The notes below the pieces were generated by a model. The model saw nothing but the letters and a program-made list of their open reading frames with translations, did not search any database and had not been told where the DNA came from. DNA of 64,000 bases from Enterobacter sp. RHBSTW-00994 (GTDB taxonomy: Bacteria > Pseudomonadota > Gammaproteobacteria > Enterobacterales > Enterobacteriaceae). The DNA lies in assembly GCF_013782625.1 (NCBI RefSeq), contig NZ_CP056199.1, positions 3,676,588-3,740,587 on the forward strand. Reading direction: 5' to 3'. A program made the position numbers and the translations under genes. Numbering within the stretch: the first letter of the stretch is position 1; every line of letters begins with the position of its first letter. Below are positions 27,814 to 37,987 of the stretch, in pieces.

Positions 27814-28722
27814 TTAGAAATAACCCTGACGTTTCTTCAGCTCCATCGAGCCTGCCTGGTCGCGGTCAATCACGCGCCCTTGTCGCTCACTGGTGGTCGA
27901 CACCAGCATCTCTTCAATAATCTCGGGCAATGTCTGCGCACTGGATTCCACAGCACCAGTCAGTGGCCAGCAGCCGAGGGTACGGAAGCGCACCATCTGT
28001 TTTTTGATCACTTCGCCTGGCTGCAAATCGATACGATCGTCATCGATCATCATCAACATACCGTCACGCTCCAGCACCGGGCGTTCTGCAGCCAGATACA
28101 GGGGAACAATCTCGATATTTTCCAGATAGATATATTGCCAAATATCCAGCTCAGTCCAGTTAGAGAGCGGGAAGACGCGGATGCTTTCGCCCTTGTTAAT
28201 CTGGCCGTTGTAGTTGTGCCACAGCTCCGGGCGCTGGTTTTTTGGATCCCAGCGATGGAAGCGGTCGCGGAAGGAGTAGATACGCTCTTTGGCACGGGAT
28301 TTCTCTTCATCACGGCGTGCGCCACCAAAAGCGGCATCAAAACCGTACTTGTTCAGCGCCTGTTTCAACCCTTCGGTTTTCATGATGTCGGTATGTTTTG
28401 CACTACCGTGCACGAATGGGTTTATTCCCATCGCCACCCCTTCCGGGTTTTTATGCACCAGCAGCTCGCAGCCGTAGGCCTTCGCAGTACGGTCGCGGAA
28501 CTCGTACATCTCGCGGAACTTCCATCCGGTGTCAACGTGCAGCAGAGGAAACGGCAGCGTGCCTGGGTAAAACGCTTTACGCGCCAGATGCAGCATTACG
28601 CTGGAATCTTTACCGATGGAGTACATCATCACCGGATTAGAAAATTCAGCAGCGACTTCGCGGATAATATGAATACTTTCCGCTTCGAGTTGCCGCAGGT
28701 GAGTCAGTCGTTTTTGGTCCAT
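27814..28722 (-). CDS. cysD: Sulfate adenylyltransferase subunit CysD
   Basis: CysD is the catalytic subunit of ATP sulfurylase, an ATP pyrophosphatase-type enzyme. The 302-residue protein has the PP-loop [16 protein letters not shown] near residue 35 and the conserved [16 protein letters not shown] near residue 130. Its C terminus, [12 protein letters not shown], is identical to the E. coli end as I recall it. It follows cysG after nine bases and precedes cysN by nine bases, so cysG, cysD, cysN and cysC appear co-transcribed. Confidence 0.98.
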   Translation of the reverse strand: MDQKRLTHLRQLEAESIHIIREVAAEFSNPVMMYSIGKDSSVMLHLARKAFYPGTLPFPLLHVDTGWKFREMYEFRDRTAKAYGCELLVHKNPEGVAMGINPFVHGSAKHTDIMKTEGLKQALNKYGFDAAFGGARRDEEKSRAKERIYSFRDRFHRWDPKNQRPELWHNYNGQINKGESIRVFPLSNWTELDIWQYIYLENIEIVPLYLAAERPVLERDGMLMMIDDDRIDLQPGEVIKKQMVRFRTLGCWPLTGAVESSAQTLPEIIEEMLVSTTSERQGRVIDRDQAGSMELKKRQGYF

Positions 28723-28731
28723 AACCGTTCC

Positions 28732-30087
28732 TTAAGCCAGATTCACCACAGAAGAGCCAAACCCCTCTGCGTCTGTTGTATATTGAAACCAGGCGAGCGT
28801 GCTGTGCAGCTGCACCACTTCACCCACCACAATCAGGGCGGGCATAGGCGCGTCTTGCGCCAACTTTGCAAGGTCTTGCAGTGTGCCGGTCGCGACATGC
28901 TGATCGACGCGCGTACCGCGAGAAATCACGGCAACCGGCGTTGTCGCCTCACGACCATGCTGGATAAGTTGTTCACTGATATCTGCCGCTTTCATCGTGC
29001 CCATATAGATCGCCAGCGTCTGACGGCTCTGCGCCAAATGTGACCAGTCGAACGGCGTGCTGTCTGCTTTGTAATGGCCTGTCACAAAGGTCACGCACTG
29101 AGCGTAATCACGATGGGTGAGTGGAATACCGGCATACGCCGTTACCGCGGATGCCGCCGTAATGCCAGGAACCACCTGGAACGGCACACCCGCAGCAGCA
29201 GTCGCCTGCAGTTCTTCTCCGCCACGCCCAAAGATGAATGGGTCGCCCCCTTTCAGACGTACAACGGTTTTGCCTTCTTTTGCCGCCGCCACCAGCATCT
29301 GATTAGTTTCATGCTGTGGCACGGAGTGTTCACCTGCACGTTTGCCCACGCAAATCTGCTCCGCATCACGGCGGATCAACTCGCGCACGCCATCACTCAC
29401 CAGATGGTCATAAAACACTACATCGGCATCCTGCAAAATCTGCAGGCCACGAAGCGTCAGAAGCCCGGCATCACCAGGACCGGCTCCCACCAGAATAATT
29501 TCTCCGCCGTTGCCGGGGTTCTCCAGTTCATCTTCCAGAACCTGCTGTGCTGCTGCCTCATTACCAGACTGAATCAAGCTGGCAAAACGCCCACGAAACA
29601 CCCGCTCCCAGAAGCGGCGACGTTCCGTCACGCTGGTCAGCCGGGCTTTCAGATGGTTGCGCCAGTCACTGGCTTTTTCGGCCACTCGCCCCAGACTTGT
29701 TGGCAGTAACGCCTCAATTTTCTCTCGCAGCAGGCGAGCCAAAACAGGCGCAGTGCCTCCGGACGAGATCGCTACAATTAAAGGAGAACGATCGACAATC
29801 GAGGGGAAAATAAATGAGCATAACGGCTGATCGTCCACAACATTCACCAGGCGATGGCGGGCATGTGCTGCATCTGAAACACGCTGGTTCAGCGCACGAT
29901 CTTCCGTTGCCGCAATCACCAGGACCACATGGTCGAGTTGTGATTCCTCGAATTCGGAACCTGTGACGACCTCTACCTTTGCGCCTGCACGCTGTAAAAA
30001 AGCAATTTTGCGATCGGCAATTTCGCCCGTACCGACAACCAGAACCGGACGATCTTTTAAGGCAGCAAATAAGGGCAGATAGTCCAC
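28732..30087 (-). CDS. cysG: Siroheme synthase CysG
   Basis: CysG makes siroheme, the cofactor of sulfite and nitrite reductases, combining precorrin-2 dehydrogenase/ferrochelatase (about residues 1-200) with uroporphyrinogen-III C-methyltransferase (about 205-450). Visible motifs are the Rossmann [11 protein letters not shown] near residue 18, the serine motif [16 protein letters not shown] at 108-123, [15 protein letters not shown], and [15 protein letters not shown]. Compared with E. coli CysG from memory, about 20 residues are missing in the N-terminal domain before the serine motif. In E. coli the gene lies with nir genes; here it heads cysDNC, so a second copy may exist elsewhere. Confidence 0.93.
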   Translation of the reverse strand: MDYLPLFAALKDRPVLVVGTGEIADRKIAFLQRAGAKVEVVTGSEFEESQLDHVVLVIAATEDRALNQRVSDAAHARHRLVNVVDDQPLCSFIFPSIVDRSPLIVAISSGGTAPVLARLLREKIEALLPTSLGRVAEKASDWRNHLKARLTSVTERRRFWERVFRGRFASLIQSGNEAAAQQVLEDELENPGNGGEIILVGAGPGDAGLLTLRGLQILQDADVVFYDHLVSDGVRELIRRDAEQICVGKRAGEHSVPQHETNQMLVAAAKEGKTVVRLKGGDPFIFGRGGEELQATAAAGVPFQVVPGITAASAVTAYAGIPLTHRDYAQCVTFVTGHYKADSTPFDWSHLAQSRQTLAIYMGTMKAADISEQLIQHGREATTPVAVISRGTRVDQHVATGTLQDLAKLAQDAPMPALIVVGEVVQLHSTLAWFQYTTDAEGFGSSVVNLA

Positions 30088-30121
30088 AAGCTACAACTCA
30101 CTAACAACCAGGAATAGTGGG

Positions 30122-30150
30122 ACTATAGGGGGCGGCTTAGACTGAATGAA
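30122..30150 (-). promoter_or_regulatory. Probable promoter of cysGDNC
   Basis: On the minus strand TTCATT (30150-30145) and TATAGT (30127-30122) are 17 bases apart, with a predicted start at about 30115, 28 bases before cysG. The poor -35 fits a promoter that needs an activator such as CysB. Confidence 0.5.
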
Positions 30151-30164
30151 ATTACTAATTGGAA

Positions 30165-30178
30165 TGAGTAGTTACTCA
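30165..30178. promoter_or_regulatory. Inverted repeat upstream of cysG promoter
   Basis: TGAGTA-GT-TACTCA is a perfect six-base dyad 15 bases upstream of the -35 element of the cysGDNC promoter. An activator site is expected here; CysB is the natural candidate, but its sites are degenerate and the assignment is a guess. Confidence 0.35.
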
Positions 30179-30324
30179 ATGGAATAACGCCATGAAAAAG
30201 CAAATATCAAAAAGTGCTTAACACGCGAAATTTCGGGCATTTAGGAGCAATTCAAATTGTGTATACAGGATCACAGTTTCATACTAAGCGAGTTAAAATT
30301 TTGCTCTGCTTTTAAGGACTCACT

Positions 30325-31368
30325 ATGTTTTCCGCAACGCGCCACCGTATTGCTGCACTGGCGCTCGGCGTTTGCTTTATCCTTCCGGCCCAGGCAAAGA
30401 ATCAGCCCTACGGCGACATTGCCAATATGCAGGCACGGCATATTGCAACGGTATTTCCTGGTCGAATGACCGGCACACCCGCAGAGATGCTCTCTGCCGA
30501 CTATATTCGCCAGCAGTTTGCTGACATGGGCTACCAGAGCGATATCCGGGCGTTTCATAGCCGCTATATTTATACCTCGCGCAATAAAACGAAAAACTGG
30601 CACAACGTGACCGGCAGTACGGTTATTGCCGCGCATGAAGGTAAAAGCCCCGAACAAATTATTGTTATGGCGCATCTGGATACCTTCGCCCCAATGAGTG
30701 ATGCCGACACCGATGATAATCTCGGTGGCCTTACGCTACAGGGAATCGATGATAACGCGGCAGGATTAGGCGTAATGCTCGAACTGGCTGAGCGCATGAA
30801 AAATATCCCAACAAAATACGGGATTCGCTTTGTCGCAACCAGTGGTGAAGAGGAAGGAAAACTCGGCGCTGAGAATCTCCTCAAGCGAATGAGTACTGAA
30901 GAGAAGAAAAATACGCTACTGGTGATTAACCTCGATAATCTTATCGTCGGGGACAAACTCTATTTCAATAGCGGACAAAGCACGCCGAGCACAGTGCGCA
31001 AATTAACGCGGGATCGTGCGCTGTCGATTGCCCGTAGTGTAGGGGTTTATGCCACTACAAACCCTGGCGGTAATGCACAATATCCGAGAGGTACGGGCTG
31101 CTGTAACGACGGTGAAGTGTTCGATAAAGCCGGCATTCCCGTCCTGTATGTCGAAGCAACTAACTGGACGCTGGGCAAGAAAGATGGCTATCAGCAACGC
31201 GCGAAATCCAAAGCCTTCCCGGATGGAACAAGCTGGCATGACGTGAGACTGGATAATCAACAGCACATTGATAGCGCCCTGCCGCAACGGATTGAGCACC
31301 GTAGCCGCGATGTGGTGAAAGTGATGTTGCCACTGGTAAAAGAGTTGGCCAAAGCCAATAAAGTGTAG
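30325..31368 (+). CDS. iap: Alkaline phosphatase isozyme conversion aminopeptidase Iap
   Basis: Iap is an exported M28-family zinc aminopeptidase that trims N-terminal arginine from alkaline phosphatase. The 347-residue precursor has a signal peptide ending LPAQA, with cleavage predicted after residue 24. Zinc-site motifs in order are MAHLDT near residue 115, GIDDNAAGLGVMLELAE near residue 138, and TSGEEEGKLGAENL near residue 172. Length is as in E. coli (345). It is divergent from cysG. The iap-cysH junction, which holds CRISPR-Cas in many enteric bacteria, here has only 51 bases with a hairpin. Confidence 0.95.
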   Translation: MFSATRHRIAALALGVCFILPAQAKNQPYGDIANMQARHIATVFPGRMTGTPAEMLSADYIRQQFADMGYQSDIRAFHSRYIYTSRNKTKNWHNVTGSTVIAAHEGKSPEQIIVMAHLDTFAPMSDADTDDNLGGLTLQGIDDNAAGLGVMLELAERMKNIPTKYGIRFVATSGEEEGKLGAENLLKRMSTEEKKNTLLVINLDNLIVGDKLYFNSGQSTPSTVRKLTRDRALSIARSVGVYATTNPGGNAQYPRGTGCCNDGEVFDKAGIPVLYVEATNWTLGKKDGYQQRAKSKAFPDGTSWHDVRLDNQQHIDSALPQRIEHRSRDVVKVMLPLVKELAKANKV

Positions 31369-31382
31369 TGATAGATGTCTTC

Positions 31383-31413
31383 TTTGCCCTCTCCCCAAAG
31401 GGAAGAGGGCAAA
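31383..31413. terminator. Hairpin between convergent iap and cysH
   Basis: TTTGCCCTCTCCC and GGGAAGAGGGCAAA form a strong stem with one bulge and a CAAA loop, flanked by T on the left and A on the right. It lies between the converging iap and cysH genes and could terminate both. The CCCTCTCC core recurs at 56597-56604, so it may also be a dispersed intergenic repeat. Confidence 0.6.
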
Positions 31414-31419
31414 ATCAGA

Positions 31420-32154
31420 TTACCCTTCGTGCAGCCCGCACTCGCGTTTAAGTCCAAAGAAACGCGTCTCTTCTTCGGCCATTCCCGGCTCCCATTTACG
31501 GGTGGTATGGGTATCGCCAACCGACAGATATCCCTGGTCCCACAGCGGGTGATATTTCAGCCCGTGTTTTTGCAGGTACTGATAAACCGTTCGGTTATCC
31601 CAGTCGATAATCGGCAATACTTTGAACACACCGCGCTGAATGGCCAAAACGGGCAAGTTCGCCCGACTGCCGGACTGATCACGGCGCAGCCCGGCAAACC
31701 AGGTTTGCGCCTTTAGCTCTTTCAGCGCACGGTTCATGGGCTCAACTTTGTTGATCTCATTGTATTTCTCAATGCCCTCAACGCCCTGCTCCCACAATTT
31801 ACCGTAGCGCGCTTCCTGCCACGCCGCACTTTGTCCAGCACGATAGACCTTCAGGTTAAGCTTAAGCTTGTCCGTAAGCTCATCAATAAACTGGTATGTT
31901 TCCGGGAACAGGTAGCCGGTATCGGTGAGGATCACCGGAATATCCGGACGGATCTGATTCACCAGATGCAAACTGACGGCAGCCTGAATGCCAAAGCTTG
32001 AGGAGAGGACATAGTCGCCTGGCAGGTTTTCCAACGCCCATGCCACGCGCCCTTCGGCATCGAGCTTTTCCAGTTGCGCATTCGTTTCCGAAAGCTGAAG
32101 AATGCGTTCAACTTTTGGCAATTCATTCAGCGCGTTTAGATCGAGTACGGACAT
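31420..32154 (-). CDS. cysH: Phosphoadenosine phosphosulfate reductase CysH
   Basis: CysH reduces PAPS to sulfite using thioredoxin. The 244-residue protein (same length as in E. coli) has the PAPS-binding [15 protein letters not shown] near residue 50 and ends with the catalytic ECGLHEG, whose cysteine is Cys239. No iron-sulfur cysteine pairs are present, consistent with the PAPS-type rather than APS-type enzyme. It is the last gene of the leftward cysJIH operon, 15 bases after cysI. Confidence 0.98.
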   Translation of the reverse strand: MSVLDLNALNELPKVERILQLSETNAQLEKLDAEGRVAWALENLPGDYVLSSSFGIQAAVSLHLVNQIRPDIPVILTDTGYLFPETYQFIDELTDKLKLNLKVYRAGQSAAWQEARYGKLWEQGVEGIEKYNEINKVEPMNRALKELKAQTWFAGLRRDQSGSRANLPVLAIQRGVFKVLPIIDWDNRTVYQYLQKHGLKYHPLWDQGYLSVGDTHTTRKWEPGMAEEETRFFGLKRECGLHEG

Positions 32155-32169
32155 AATTACCTCTCGTGG

Positions 32170-33882
32170 TTACTCCCAGAAATCCCGCGCGGGATCGAGT
32201 ACCGGGCGAATAATGCCCGCACGTACCGTAAAGTCGCCAAAACCTTCATTAACTTCACGCTCTTTCGCCCAGCGCCCGACCAGTTCATCAATCGAGTCAA
32301 GGATCTCCGGTTCCGTAATGTTTTCGCGATACATACGCGGAATACGCGTCCCGCTACGATTGCCCCCAAGATGAACGTTGTAGCGACCCGGCGCTTTACC
32401 AACCAGGCCCAGTTCCGCCAGCATCGCGCGGCCACAGCCATTCGGGCAGCCCGTCACGCGCATCACAATATGCTCTTCGGGAATACCGTGTTTTTCCAGA
32501 ATCGACTCAACTTTATCGGTAAACGACGGCAGGAAACGCTCAGCTTCCGCCATCGCCAGTGGACAAGTCGGGAATGACACACAGGCCATGGAGTTTTCAC
32601 GCTGCGGTTTCACTGCGTTCATCAACCCGTGATCGCGCGCGAGTTTCTCAATCTTCGCTTTCTGGCTTTCAGGAACACCCGCAATGATCAGGTTCTGGTT
32701 AGCAGTAATACGGAACTCGCCTTTATGGATCCTGGCAATTTCCAGCAAGCCAGTTTTCAGCGGACGCCCCGGATAATCCAGGATACGACCGTTTTCAATA
32801 AACAGCGTCAGATGCCATTTATTGTCGATGCCTTTCACCCAGCCAATGCGGTCGCCGCGCCCCGTGAATTCATAAGGACGAATGGGTTCAAATTTAATGC
32901 CTGCGCGACGCTCCACTTCTTCTTTGAACGTCTCTACGCCAACGCGCTCCAGAGTGTATTTGGTCTTCGCATTTTTACGATCAGTACGGTTACCCCAGTC
33001 ACGCTGAGTTGTGACAACCGCTTCCGCCACGGCCAGTGTGTGCTCCAACGGCAGATAACCGAATTCGCTCGCGGTGCGCGCGTAGGTTTTCTTGTTACCG
33101 TGCTCGATAGACAGACCACCGCCCACCAGTAGGTTAAAGCCCACCAGCTTGCCGTTTTCGGCAATCGCCACAAAGTTCATGTCGTTAGCGTGCAGATCGA
33201 TATCGTTCTGCGGCGGGATCACCACGGTGGTTTTGAACTTACGCGGCAGATAGGTCTGGCCGAGGATCGGTTCTTCATCCGTGGTCGCCACTTTCTCCTG
33301 GTCGAGCCAGATCTCCGCATAGGCGCGAGTGCGCGGCAACAGATGCTCGGAGATCTTCTTCGCCCACTCGTATGCGTCAGCGTGAAGCTGAGACTCAAAT
33401 GGATTAGAGGTACAGAGCACGTTACGGTTCATGTCGTTGGCCGTCGCCAGCGCATCCAGCCCGACGGAGTGCAGCATCTGGTGGACTGGTTTCACGTTCT
33501 TCTTCAGAATGCCGTGGAACTGGAAAGTCTGACGGTTGGTCAGACGGATGCTGCCGTAAATCGTGTTGTCTTCAGCAAATTTATCAATCGCCTGCCATTG
33601 TTTGGTGGTGATAACACCACCAGGCAAGCGGCAGCGCAACAGCATCGCGTGACGCGGCTCCAGCTTTTGTTCAGCACGCTCCGCGCGGATATCGCGATCG
33701 TCTTGCTGATACATGCCGTGGAAGCGGATCAGCAGGAAGTTGTCGCCTTTGAATCCGCCCGTCAGGCCGTCATTCAAATCTTCGGCAATTGTGCCGCGCA
33801 GGTAGTTGCTCTCTACCTTCATACGCTCGGCATCGGTCAGTTTGCCTTCGACCACCAGTGGGCCAGGATGTTTTTCGCTCAT
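32170..33882 (-). CDS. cysI: Sulfite reductase hemoprotein CysI
   Basis: CysI is the siroheme and 4Fe-4S subunit of NADPH sulfite reductase and carries out the six-electron reduction of sulfite to sulfide. The 570-residue product has the two cluster motifs [15 protein letters not shown] near residue 435 and [15 protein letters not shown] near residue 475, and a siroheme-contacting [13 protein letters not shown] segment near residue 117. Its start overlaps the cysJ stop by one base. Siroheme for this enzyme would come from CysG, encoded about 4 kb away. Confidence 0.98.
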   Translation of the reverse strand: MSEKHPGPLVVEGKLTDAERMKVESNYLRGTIAEDLNDGLTGGFKGDNFLLIRFHGMYQQDDRDIRAERAEQKLEPRHAMLLRCRLPGGVITTKQWQAIDKFAEDNTIYGSIRLTNRQTFQFHGILKKNVKPVHQMLHSVGLDALATANDMNRNVLCTSNPFESQLHADAYEWAKKISEHLLPRTRAYAEIWLDQEKVATTDEEPILGQTYLPRKFKTTVVIPPQNDIDLHANDMNFVAIAENGKLVGFNLLVGGGLSIEHGNKKTYARTASEFGYLPLEHTLAVAEAVVTTQRDWGNRTDRKNAKTKYTLERVGVETFKEEVERRAGIKFEPIRPYEFTGRGDRIGWVKGIDNKWHLTLFIENGRILDYPGRPLKTGLLEIARIHKGEFRITANQNLIIAGVPESQKAKIEKLARDHGLMNAVKPQRENSMACVSFPTCPLAMAEAERFLPSFTDKVESILEKHGIPEEHIVMRVTGCPNGCGRAMLAELGLVGKAPGRYNVHLGGNRSGTRIPRMYRENITEPEILDSIDELVGRWAKEREVNEGFGDFTVRAGIIRPVLDPARDFWE

Positions 33883-35687
33883 TAGTAGACATCTCGCTGA
33901 TAACGGCGCTCAACGCGCAGCTCACTTAAAAATTCATCCGCCGCTTCGGCATCCATACCGCCGAATTCGGCAATCACTTCCAGCAAAGTCCGCTCAACGT
34001 CTTTCGCCATGCGATTGGCGTCTCCGCAGACATAAATATGTGCACCGTCATTAATCCAGCGCCACAGCTCTGCACCTTGTTCGCGCAGCTTATCTTGTAC
34101 GTATATTTTTTCTTTTTGGTCACGAGACCAGGCCAGATCGATACGGCTCAACACGCCCTCTTTCACGTAGCGTTGCCATTCGACCTGGTAAAGGAAATCT
34201 TCGGTAAAGTGTGGGTTTCCAAAGAACAGCCAGTTTTTACCCGGCGCTTCATCGGCCGCACGTTGCTGCATAAAGGAACGGAACGGCGCAATGCCTGTGC
34301 CTGGCCCAATCATGATCACTGGTGTTTCCGGGTTTGCGGGCAGACGGAAATTGTCGTTGTGCTCGATAAAGACGCGCACTTCACCCTCCTCTTCTACACG
34401 ATCCGCCAGGAAACCTGACGCGCCACCGGTCCGTGCCCGGCCTTCAATATCGTAGCGCACGACCCCCACGGTGACGTGCACTTCACTTTCCACTTCCGCC
34501 TGAGAAGAGGCGATGGAATAGAGGCGCGGCGTCAACGGACGAAGCAAGCCAATCAATTTGTCGGCATCCAGCTGTGCCGGGGAGAAACGAACCATATCGA
34601 CAATCGGCGTCGTGGCGGCGTAATGCTGCAATTTCGCTTTCTCGCCTACTAACGGCAGCAACGATTCACTCCGGGTCAGCGTGGCATAATTCTCAACGAT
34701 ATTGGCGGTATTCACCGTCAGTTCAACATGCCACTGCAACGCTTCAGTGAGCGCCAGGGTTTTGCCTTCAACCACAACCGGTTCATCGCCCTTCAGCCAT
34801 AACAGCTCAACCAACTCTTTCACGAGCGCGGGATCGTTCTGATACCACACACCCAGTGCGTCACCTGGCTGATAGCGTAAACCGGAATCCCCGAGGTCGA
34901 TCTCAATATGGCGAACGTCTTTTTCGGAGTCGCGACCCGTAATTTTTTGATTTACGGACAGGCTGGCCGTCAGCGGGGCTTCTTTGGTATACGGGCTGGT
35001 ATGGATGTCATTTACGGCGTCTGTCGCAGCAGTCACCACCTGAGTCGCACTCTCTTTCGGTGCACGTGCTTTCAGCACCTCAACCACACGGGCACGCCAC
35101 TCAGCAGCAGCGGCCTGATATTCCACATCCGCATCAACGCGATCCAGCAGGCGCTCAGCACCCAGTTCCGCCAGCTTACTGTCGAAGTCTTTACCGGACT
35201 GGCAGAAGAATTCATAGGAGGTATCGCCCAGGCCGAACACGGCAAACGCAGTCCCTTCCAGTTTTGGCGCTTTTTTCGAGAACAGGAATTTATGCAGGGC
35301 AACCGCTTCTTCAGCTGGCTCACCTTCACCCTGTGTGGAAGCCACGACCACCAGCAATTTTTCTGACGCGATTTGTTTGAATTTATAATCCCCGGCGTTC
35401 ACCAGGTTCACGTTCAGTTTAGCGGCGAGCAAATCATCACGCAGCGCTTCGGCTACCCGGCGGGCATTTCCCGTCTGAGAGGCGGAGATAAGCGTAATGG
35501 CCGGGTTTTCAGCGGCGGGTGCAGGAGTCGCCACCGCAGCACCTTGCTGCTGGTTAAGCATTCCCCAGAAATAACCAGACACCCAGGCAAGCTGAGTAGG
35601 TGAAAAATCAGTAGTAGCCGCCGTAAGGCGCGCCAGTTGCTCCGCGTTCAGCGGAAGCAAATTTGAAGGTGGGGCCTGTGTTGTCAT
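33882..35687 (-). CDS. cysJ: Sulfite reductase flavoprotein CysJ
   Basis: CysJ transfers electrons from NADPH through FAD and FMN to CysI. The 601-residue protein (599 in E. coli) has an N-terminal flavodoxin domain from about residue 65 to 205 ([18 protein letters not shown] and [19 protein letters not shown]). The FAD-binding RLYSIASSQ is near residue 390, and the NADPH-binding [17 protein letters not shown] and [14 protein letters not shown] follow. It ends YQRDVY, the usual C terminus. It is the first gene of cysJIH, divergent from queD across 304 bases. Confidence 0.98.
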   Translation of the reverse strand: MTTQAPPSNLLPLNAEQLARLTAATTDFSPTQLAWVSGYFWGMLNQQQGAAVATPAPAAENPAITLISASQTGNARRVAEALRDDLLAAKLNVNLVNAGDYKFKQIASEKLLVVVASTQGEGEPAEEAVALHKFLFSKKAPKLEGTAFAVFGLGDTSYEFFCQSGKDFDSKLAELGAERLLDRVDADVEYQAAAAEWRARVVEVLKARAPKESATQVVTAATDAVNDIHTSPYTKEAPLTASLSVNQKITGRDSEKDVRHIEIDLGDSGLRYQPGDALGVWYQNDPALVKELVELLWLKGDEPVVVEGKTLALTEALQWHVELTVNTANIVENYATLTRSESLLPLVGEKAKLQHYAATTPIVDMVRFSPAQLDADKLIGLLRPLTPRLYSIASSQAEVESEVHVTVGVVRYDIEGRARTGGASGFLADRVEEEGEVRVFIEHNDNFRLPANPETPVIMIGPGTGIAPFRSFMQQRAADEAPGKNWLFFGNPHFTEDFLYQVEWQRYVKEGVLSRIDLAWSRDQKEKIYVQDKLREQGAELWRWINDGAHIYVCGDANRMAKDVERTLLEVIAEFGGMDAEAADEFLSELRVERRYQRDVY

Positions 35688-35991
35688 GCGTCATTACATT
35701 CCAGTAGCAAAGCTGAATTTAATAAGAAAAGCCAAACTGAAGATAAGGTTAACGGTGGGGATAATAACAATTAAAGAAGGGATGGAAATAATAAATAACC
35801 AAATGGACTAACCTGTTTTAGTTATCGTTCTTAACGATAAAAACGATTACATAACAAATTGAAATATAAAGATAAAAATCACATCCCGAGTCACTTTTCC
35901 AACGGACCTCTGGAATGGCCGTTTTAGTTAATGATAAAAAATATGCTTTCCGGTACTATGCGGCGGTTTTTTCCGCATTACTTGAGAGTTC
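35688..35991. other. Divergent cysJ-queD control region
   Basis: This AT-rich 304-base gap has no credible gene. It must hold the cysJIH promoter with CysB sites and the queD promoter. I could not fix either promoter with confidence. One clear dyad lies at 35822-35840. Short A/T runs dominate the rest. Confidence 0.6.
35822..35840. repeat. Perfect inverted repeat in the cysJ-queD gap
   Basis: TTATCGTT-CTT-AACGATAA is a perfect eight-base dyad with a three-base centre, followed by another AACGAT at 35851-35856. It has the size of a transcription-factor operator and lies about 135 bases upstream of cysJ. The cognate regulator is unknown. Confidence 0.5.
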
Positions 35992-36357
35992 ATGATGTCC
36001 ACCACACTGTTTAAAGATTTCATCTTCGAAGCCGCACACCATCTTCCACATGTACCGCAAGGACATAAATGTGGCCGCCTGCACGGACACTCATTTATGG
36101 TGCGTCTTGAAATCACTGGTGAAGTCGATCCCCATACCGGCTGGATCATGGACTTTGCCGAACTGAAAGCCGCGTTTAAGCCAACTTACGATCGCCTGGA
36201 TCACTACTATCTGAACGAGATCCCTGGTCTTGAAAATCCCACCAGCGAAGTGCTGGCAAAATGGATTTGGGATCAGGTAAAACCGCTGGTTCCACTGCTG
36301 AGCGCGGTGATGATTAAAGAGACCTGCACTGCAGGTTGTGTGTATCGCGCAGAGTAA
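35992..36357 (+). CDS. queD: 6-carboxy-5,6,7,8-tetrahydropterin synthase QueD
   Basis: QueD converts dihydroneopterin triphosphate to 6-carboxytetrahydropterin, the first committed step towards queuosine. The 121-residue protein carries the zinc ligands His16, His31 and His33 (FEAAHHLPH and CGRLHGHSF) and the catalytic Cys27. Length equals that of E. coli QueD. It stands alone between cysJ and ygcN. The next pathway enzymes include QueE, encoded in this window at about 47.7 kb. Confidence 0.98.
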   Translation: MMSTTLFKDFIFEAAHHLPHVPQGHKCGRLHGHSFMVRLEITGEVDPHTGWIMDFAELKAAFKPTYDRLDHYYLNEIPGLENPTSEVLAKWIWDQVKPLVPLLSAVMIKETCTAGCVYRAE

Positions 36358-36438
36358 TCACGCTCTTTGCGGCAATCGTCAAATTCCTTTTAAATCCGCT
36401 ATGTTAGGGTTGTGCGTTCTGATAATAAGGAGCGCAGG

Positions 36439-37707
36439 ATGGCGGATGATTTCGATATTATTATCGTGGGAGCAGGGATCGCAGGCACAACCTGTGCCCT
36501 CCTCTGCGCCCGAGCCGGGCTATCAGTTTTACTGATTGAGCGTGGCGAGCAGGCCGGCAGTAAAAACCTTTCCGGGGGCCGACTCTACGGCTACGCACTC
36601 CGCGAACTGATCCCCGATTTCACCGACCATGCACCTCTTGAACGCCAGGTCATACACGAAAGTTTCTCCCTTCTTACCGATACTGGCGCAACAACGCTTA
36701 GCCACCAGCAATTTTCAAGCCCCTCCTGGAGCATTCTGCGCGCCCGGTTTGATCCCTGGTTCGCTGGGCAAGCGCAGGCTGCCGGAGCAGAATGCCTGTT
36801 CGGCGTGACCGTCGATACGCTCCACACTGAAGGCGGGCGCGTAGCAGGTGTGATCTGCGAAGGTGAGTTGCTGCGCTCTCACACAGTGGTACTGGCTGAA
36901 GGCGCTAACAGCCTGCTGGCGGAACAACGTGGCCTCGTCCCCAAGCCGCCGTTGCACACGGTGGGGCTGGGGATAAAAGAGACGCTGTCCCTTGATCCGG
37001 CGTTGATTGAATCGCGTTTTCGACTGAACGAGCACGAAGGCTCGGCATGGCTTTTCAGTGGCCATTTGTGTGGCGACAACCCTGCTGGCGGGTTTCTTTA
37101 TACTAACCGCCAGTCGCTGTCGTTGGGCATCGTTGCGCCACTGACCTCTGTTCGCGAGGGACCTGTTGCTGCATCCAACCTCCTGTCGCGCTTCAAGCAT
37201 CATCCCGCGGTACGTCCTTTATTGCAGGGCGCGGAAACCGTTGAATATGGTGCGCATCTGGTTCCGGAAGGAGGATTTCGGAGTATCCCGCGAACCCGGG
37301 CGGGTGAAGGATGGATTCTGGTGGGCGATACTCTTCGTACCTGTATCAATACCGGAGCCACCATCCGCGGAATGGACATGGCGATGCTGAGTGGTCAGGC
37401 TGCTGCTCGCGCGCTGATTGCCGCCCGGAGCGCGCCAGGCCAACCACTCCTCACGCTTTATAACGAACAGCTACAGCAGAGCATTTTGTGGCAGCAACTC
37501 AAACGCTACCAACATCTCCCCTCCCTGCTTCAGCGCCACGGCTGGTATCAGCAATGGCCATCGTTTTGCCAGGCGGTCATGGCAGATCTTAGCCGTGTTG
37601 ATGCCGGTGTGAATCCCCCACTCTGGCGCACTGTATTTCACCATGCGCGCCAGTTTGGCCTGCGTCGCCTTGGCGCAGATATTTTTCGGAGTCTGCGATG
37701 TCTGTAA
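36439..37707 (+). CDS. ygcN: FixC-like ETF:quinone oxidoreductase YgcN
   Basis: This 422-residue flavoprotein belongs to the FixC/ETF-dehydrogenase family, which passes electrons from an electron-transfer flavoprotein to quinone. The start MADDFDIIIVGAGIAG has a good AAGGAG ribosome-binding site, so nine residues of the longer frame are dropped. The FAD dinucleotide fold is VGAGIAGTTCALLCARAG near residue 10. A second FAD motif, GWILVGDTLRTCINTGATIRG near residue 293, lies before the C-terminal membrane-associating part. Its stop overlaps the ferredoxin gene ygcO by ten bases. The ETF partner is YgcQR, encoded nearby. The physiological substrate is unknown. Confidence 0.88.
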   Translation: MADDFDIIIVGAGIAGTTCALLCARAGLSVLLIERGEQAGSKNLSGGRLYGYALRELIPDFTDHAPLERQVIHESFSLLTDTGATTLSHQQFSSPSWSILRARFDPWFAGQAQAAGAECLFGVTVDTLHTEGGRVAGVICEGELLRSHTVVLAEGANSLLAEQRGLVPKPPLHTVGLGIKETLSLDPALIESRFRLNEHEGSAWLFSGHLCGDNPAGGFLYTNRQSLSLGIVAPLTSVREGPVAASNLLSRFKHHPAVRPLLQGAETVEYGAHLVPEGGFRSIPRTRAGEGWILVGDTLRTCINTGATIRGMDMAMLSGQAAARALIAARSAPGQPLLTLYNEQLQQSILWQQLKRYQHLPSLLQRHGWYQQWPSFCQAVMADLSRVDAGVNPPLWRTVFHHARQFGLRRLGADIFRSLRCL

Positions 37708-37967
37708 ACGAAAGTCTGGCACGCAACTGCTACCATCCCGCCCAAAGTCCGCATATCGAACTTCGGGAAATCAACGAACAGCAGCAACAGCAACTGGAGA
37801 AGATCTGCCCTGCCGGTTTGTTTCAGCGCAGGGATGACGGCCAGATGCTATTTCATTATCAGCACTGTCTTGAGTGTGGCTGCTGTCGGATGATCCTCGG
37901 TGATACTGCGTTGAAAATCTGGCGCTACCCACCTTCAGGTTTCGGCATTGTTTTACGTTTCGGTTAA
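37698..37967 (+). CDS. ygcO: FixX-like ferredoxin YgcO
   Basis: YgcO is an 89-residue ferredoxin-like protein of the FixX type, expected to carry electrons with YgcN. Cysteines occur in KICPAG and in HCLECGCCR, followed by the WRYPPSGFGI tail common to FixX proteins; together these could hold one 4Fe-4S cluster. It overlaps ygcN by ten bases, indicating coupled translation. In ETF:quinone oxidoreductases of mitochondria the same FixC and FixX parts are fused into one chain. Confidence 0.88.
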   Translation: MSVNESLARNCYHPAQSPHIELREINEQQQQQLEKICPAGLFQRRDDGQMLFHYQHCLECGCCRMILGDTALKIWRYPPSGFGIVLRFG

Positions 37968-37987
37968 CTTCAAGAAAGGATGTTTGT

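Noticed and set aside
27226..29043. 605-codon open frame on the plus strand
   Set aside because: It runs antisense to cysN, cysD and cysG, which are complete, well-conserved genes. Its product is rich in His, Gln and Arg without any recognisable domain, as expected of a GC-biased shadow frame.
31369..31419. Possible remnant CRISPR repeat between iap and cysH
   Set aside because: The only repeat-like sequence is a single hairpin with a CCCTCTCC core; there are no regularly spaced repeats or spacers.
33190..33885. 231-codon open frame on the plus strand
   Set aside because: Antisense to the N-terminal half of cysI; no recognisable protein features.
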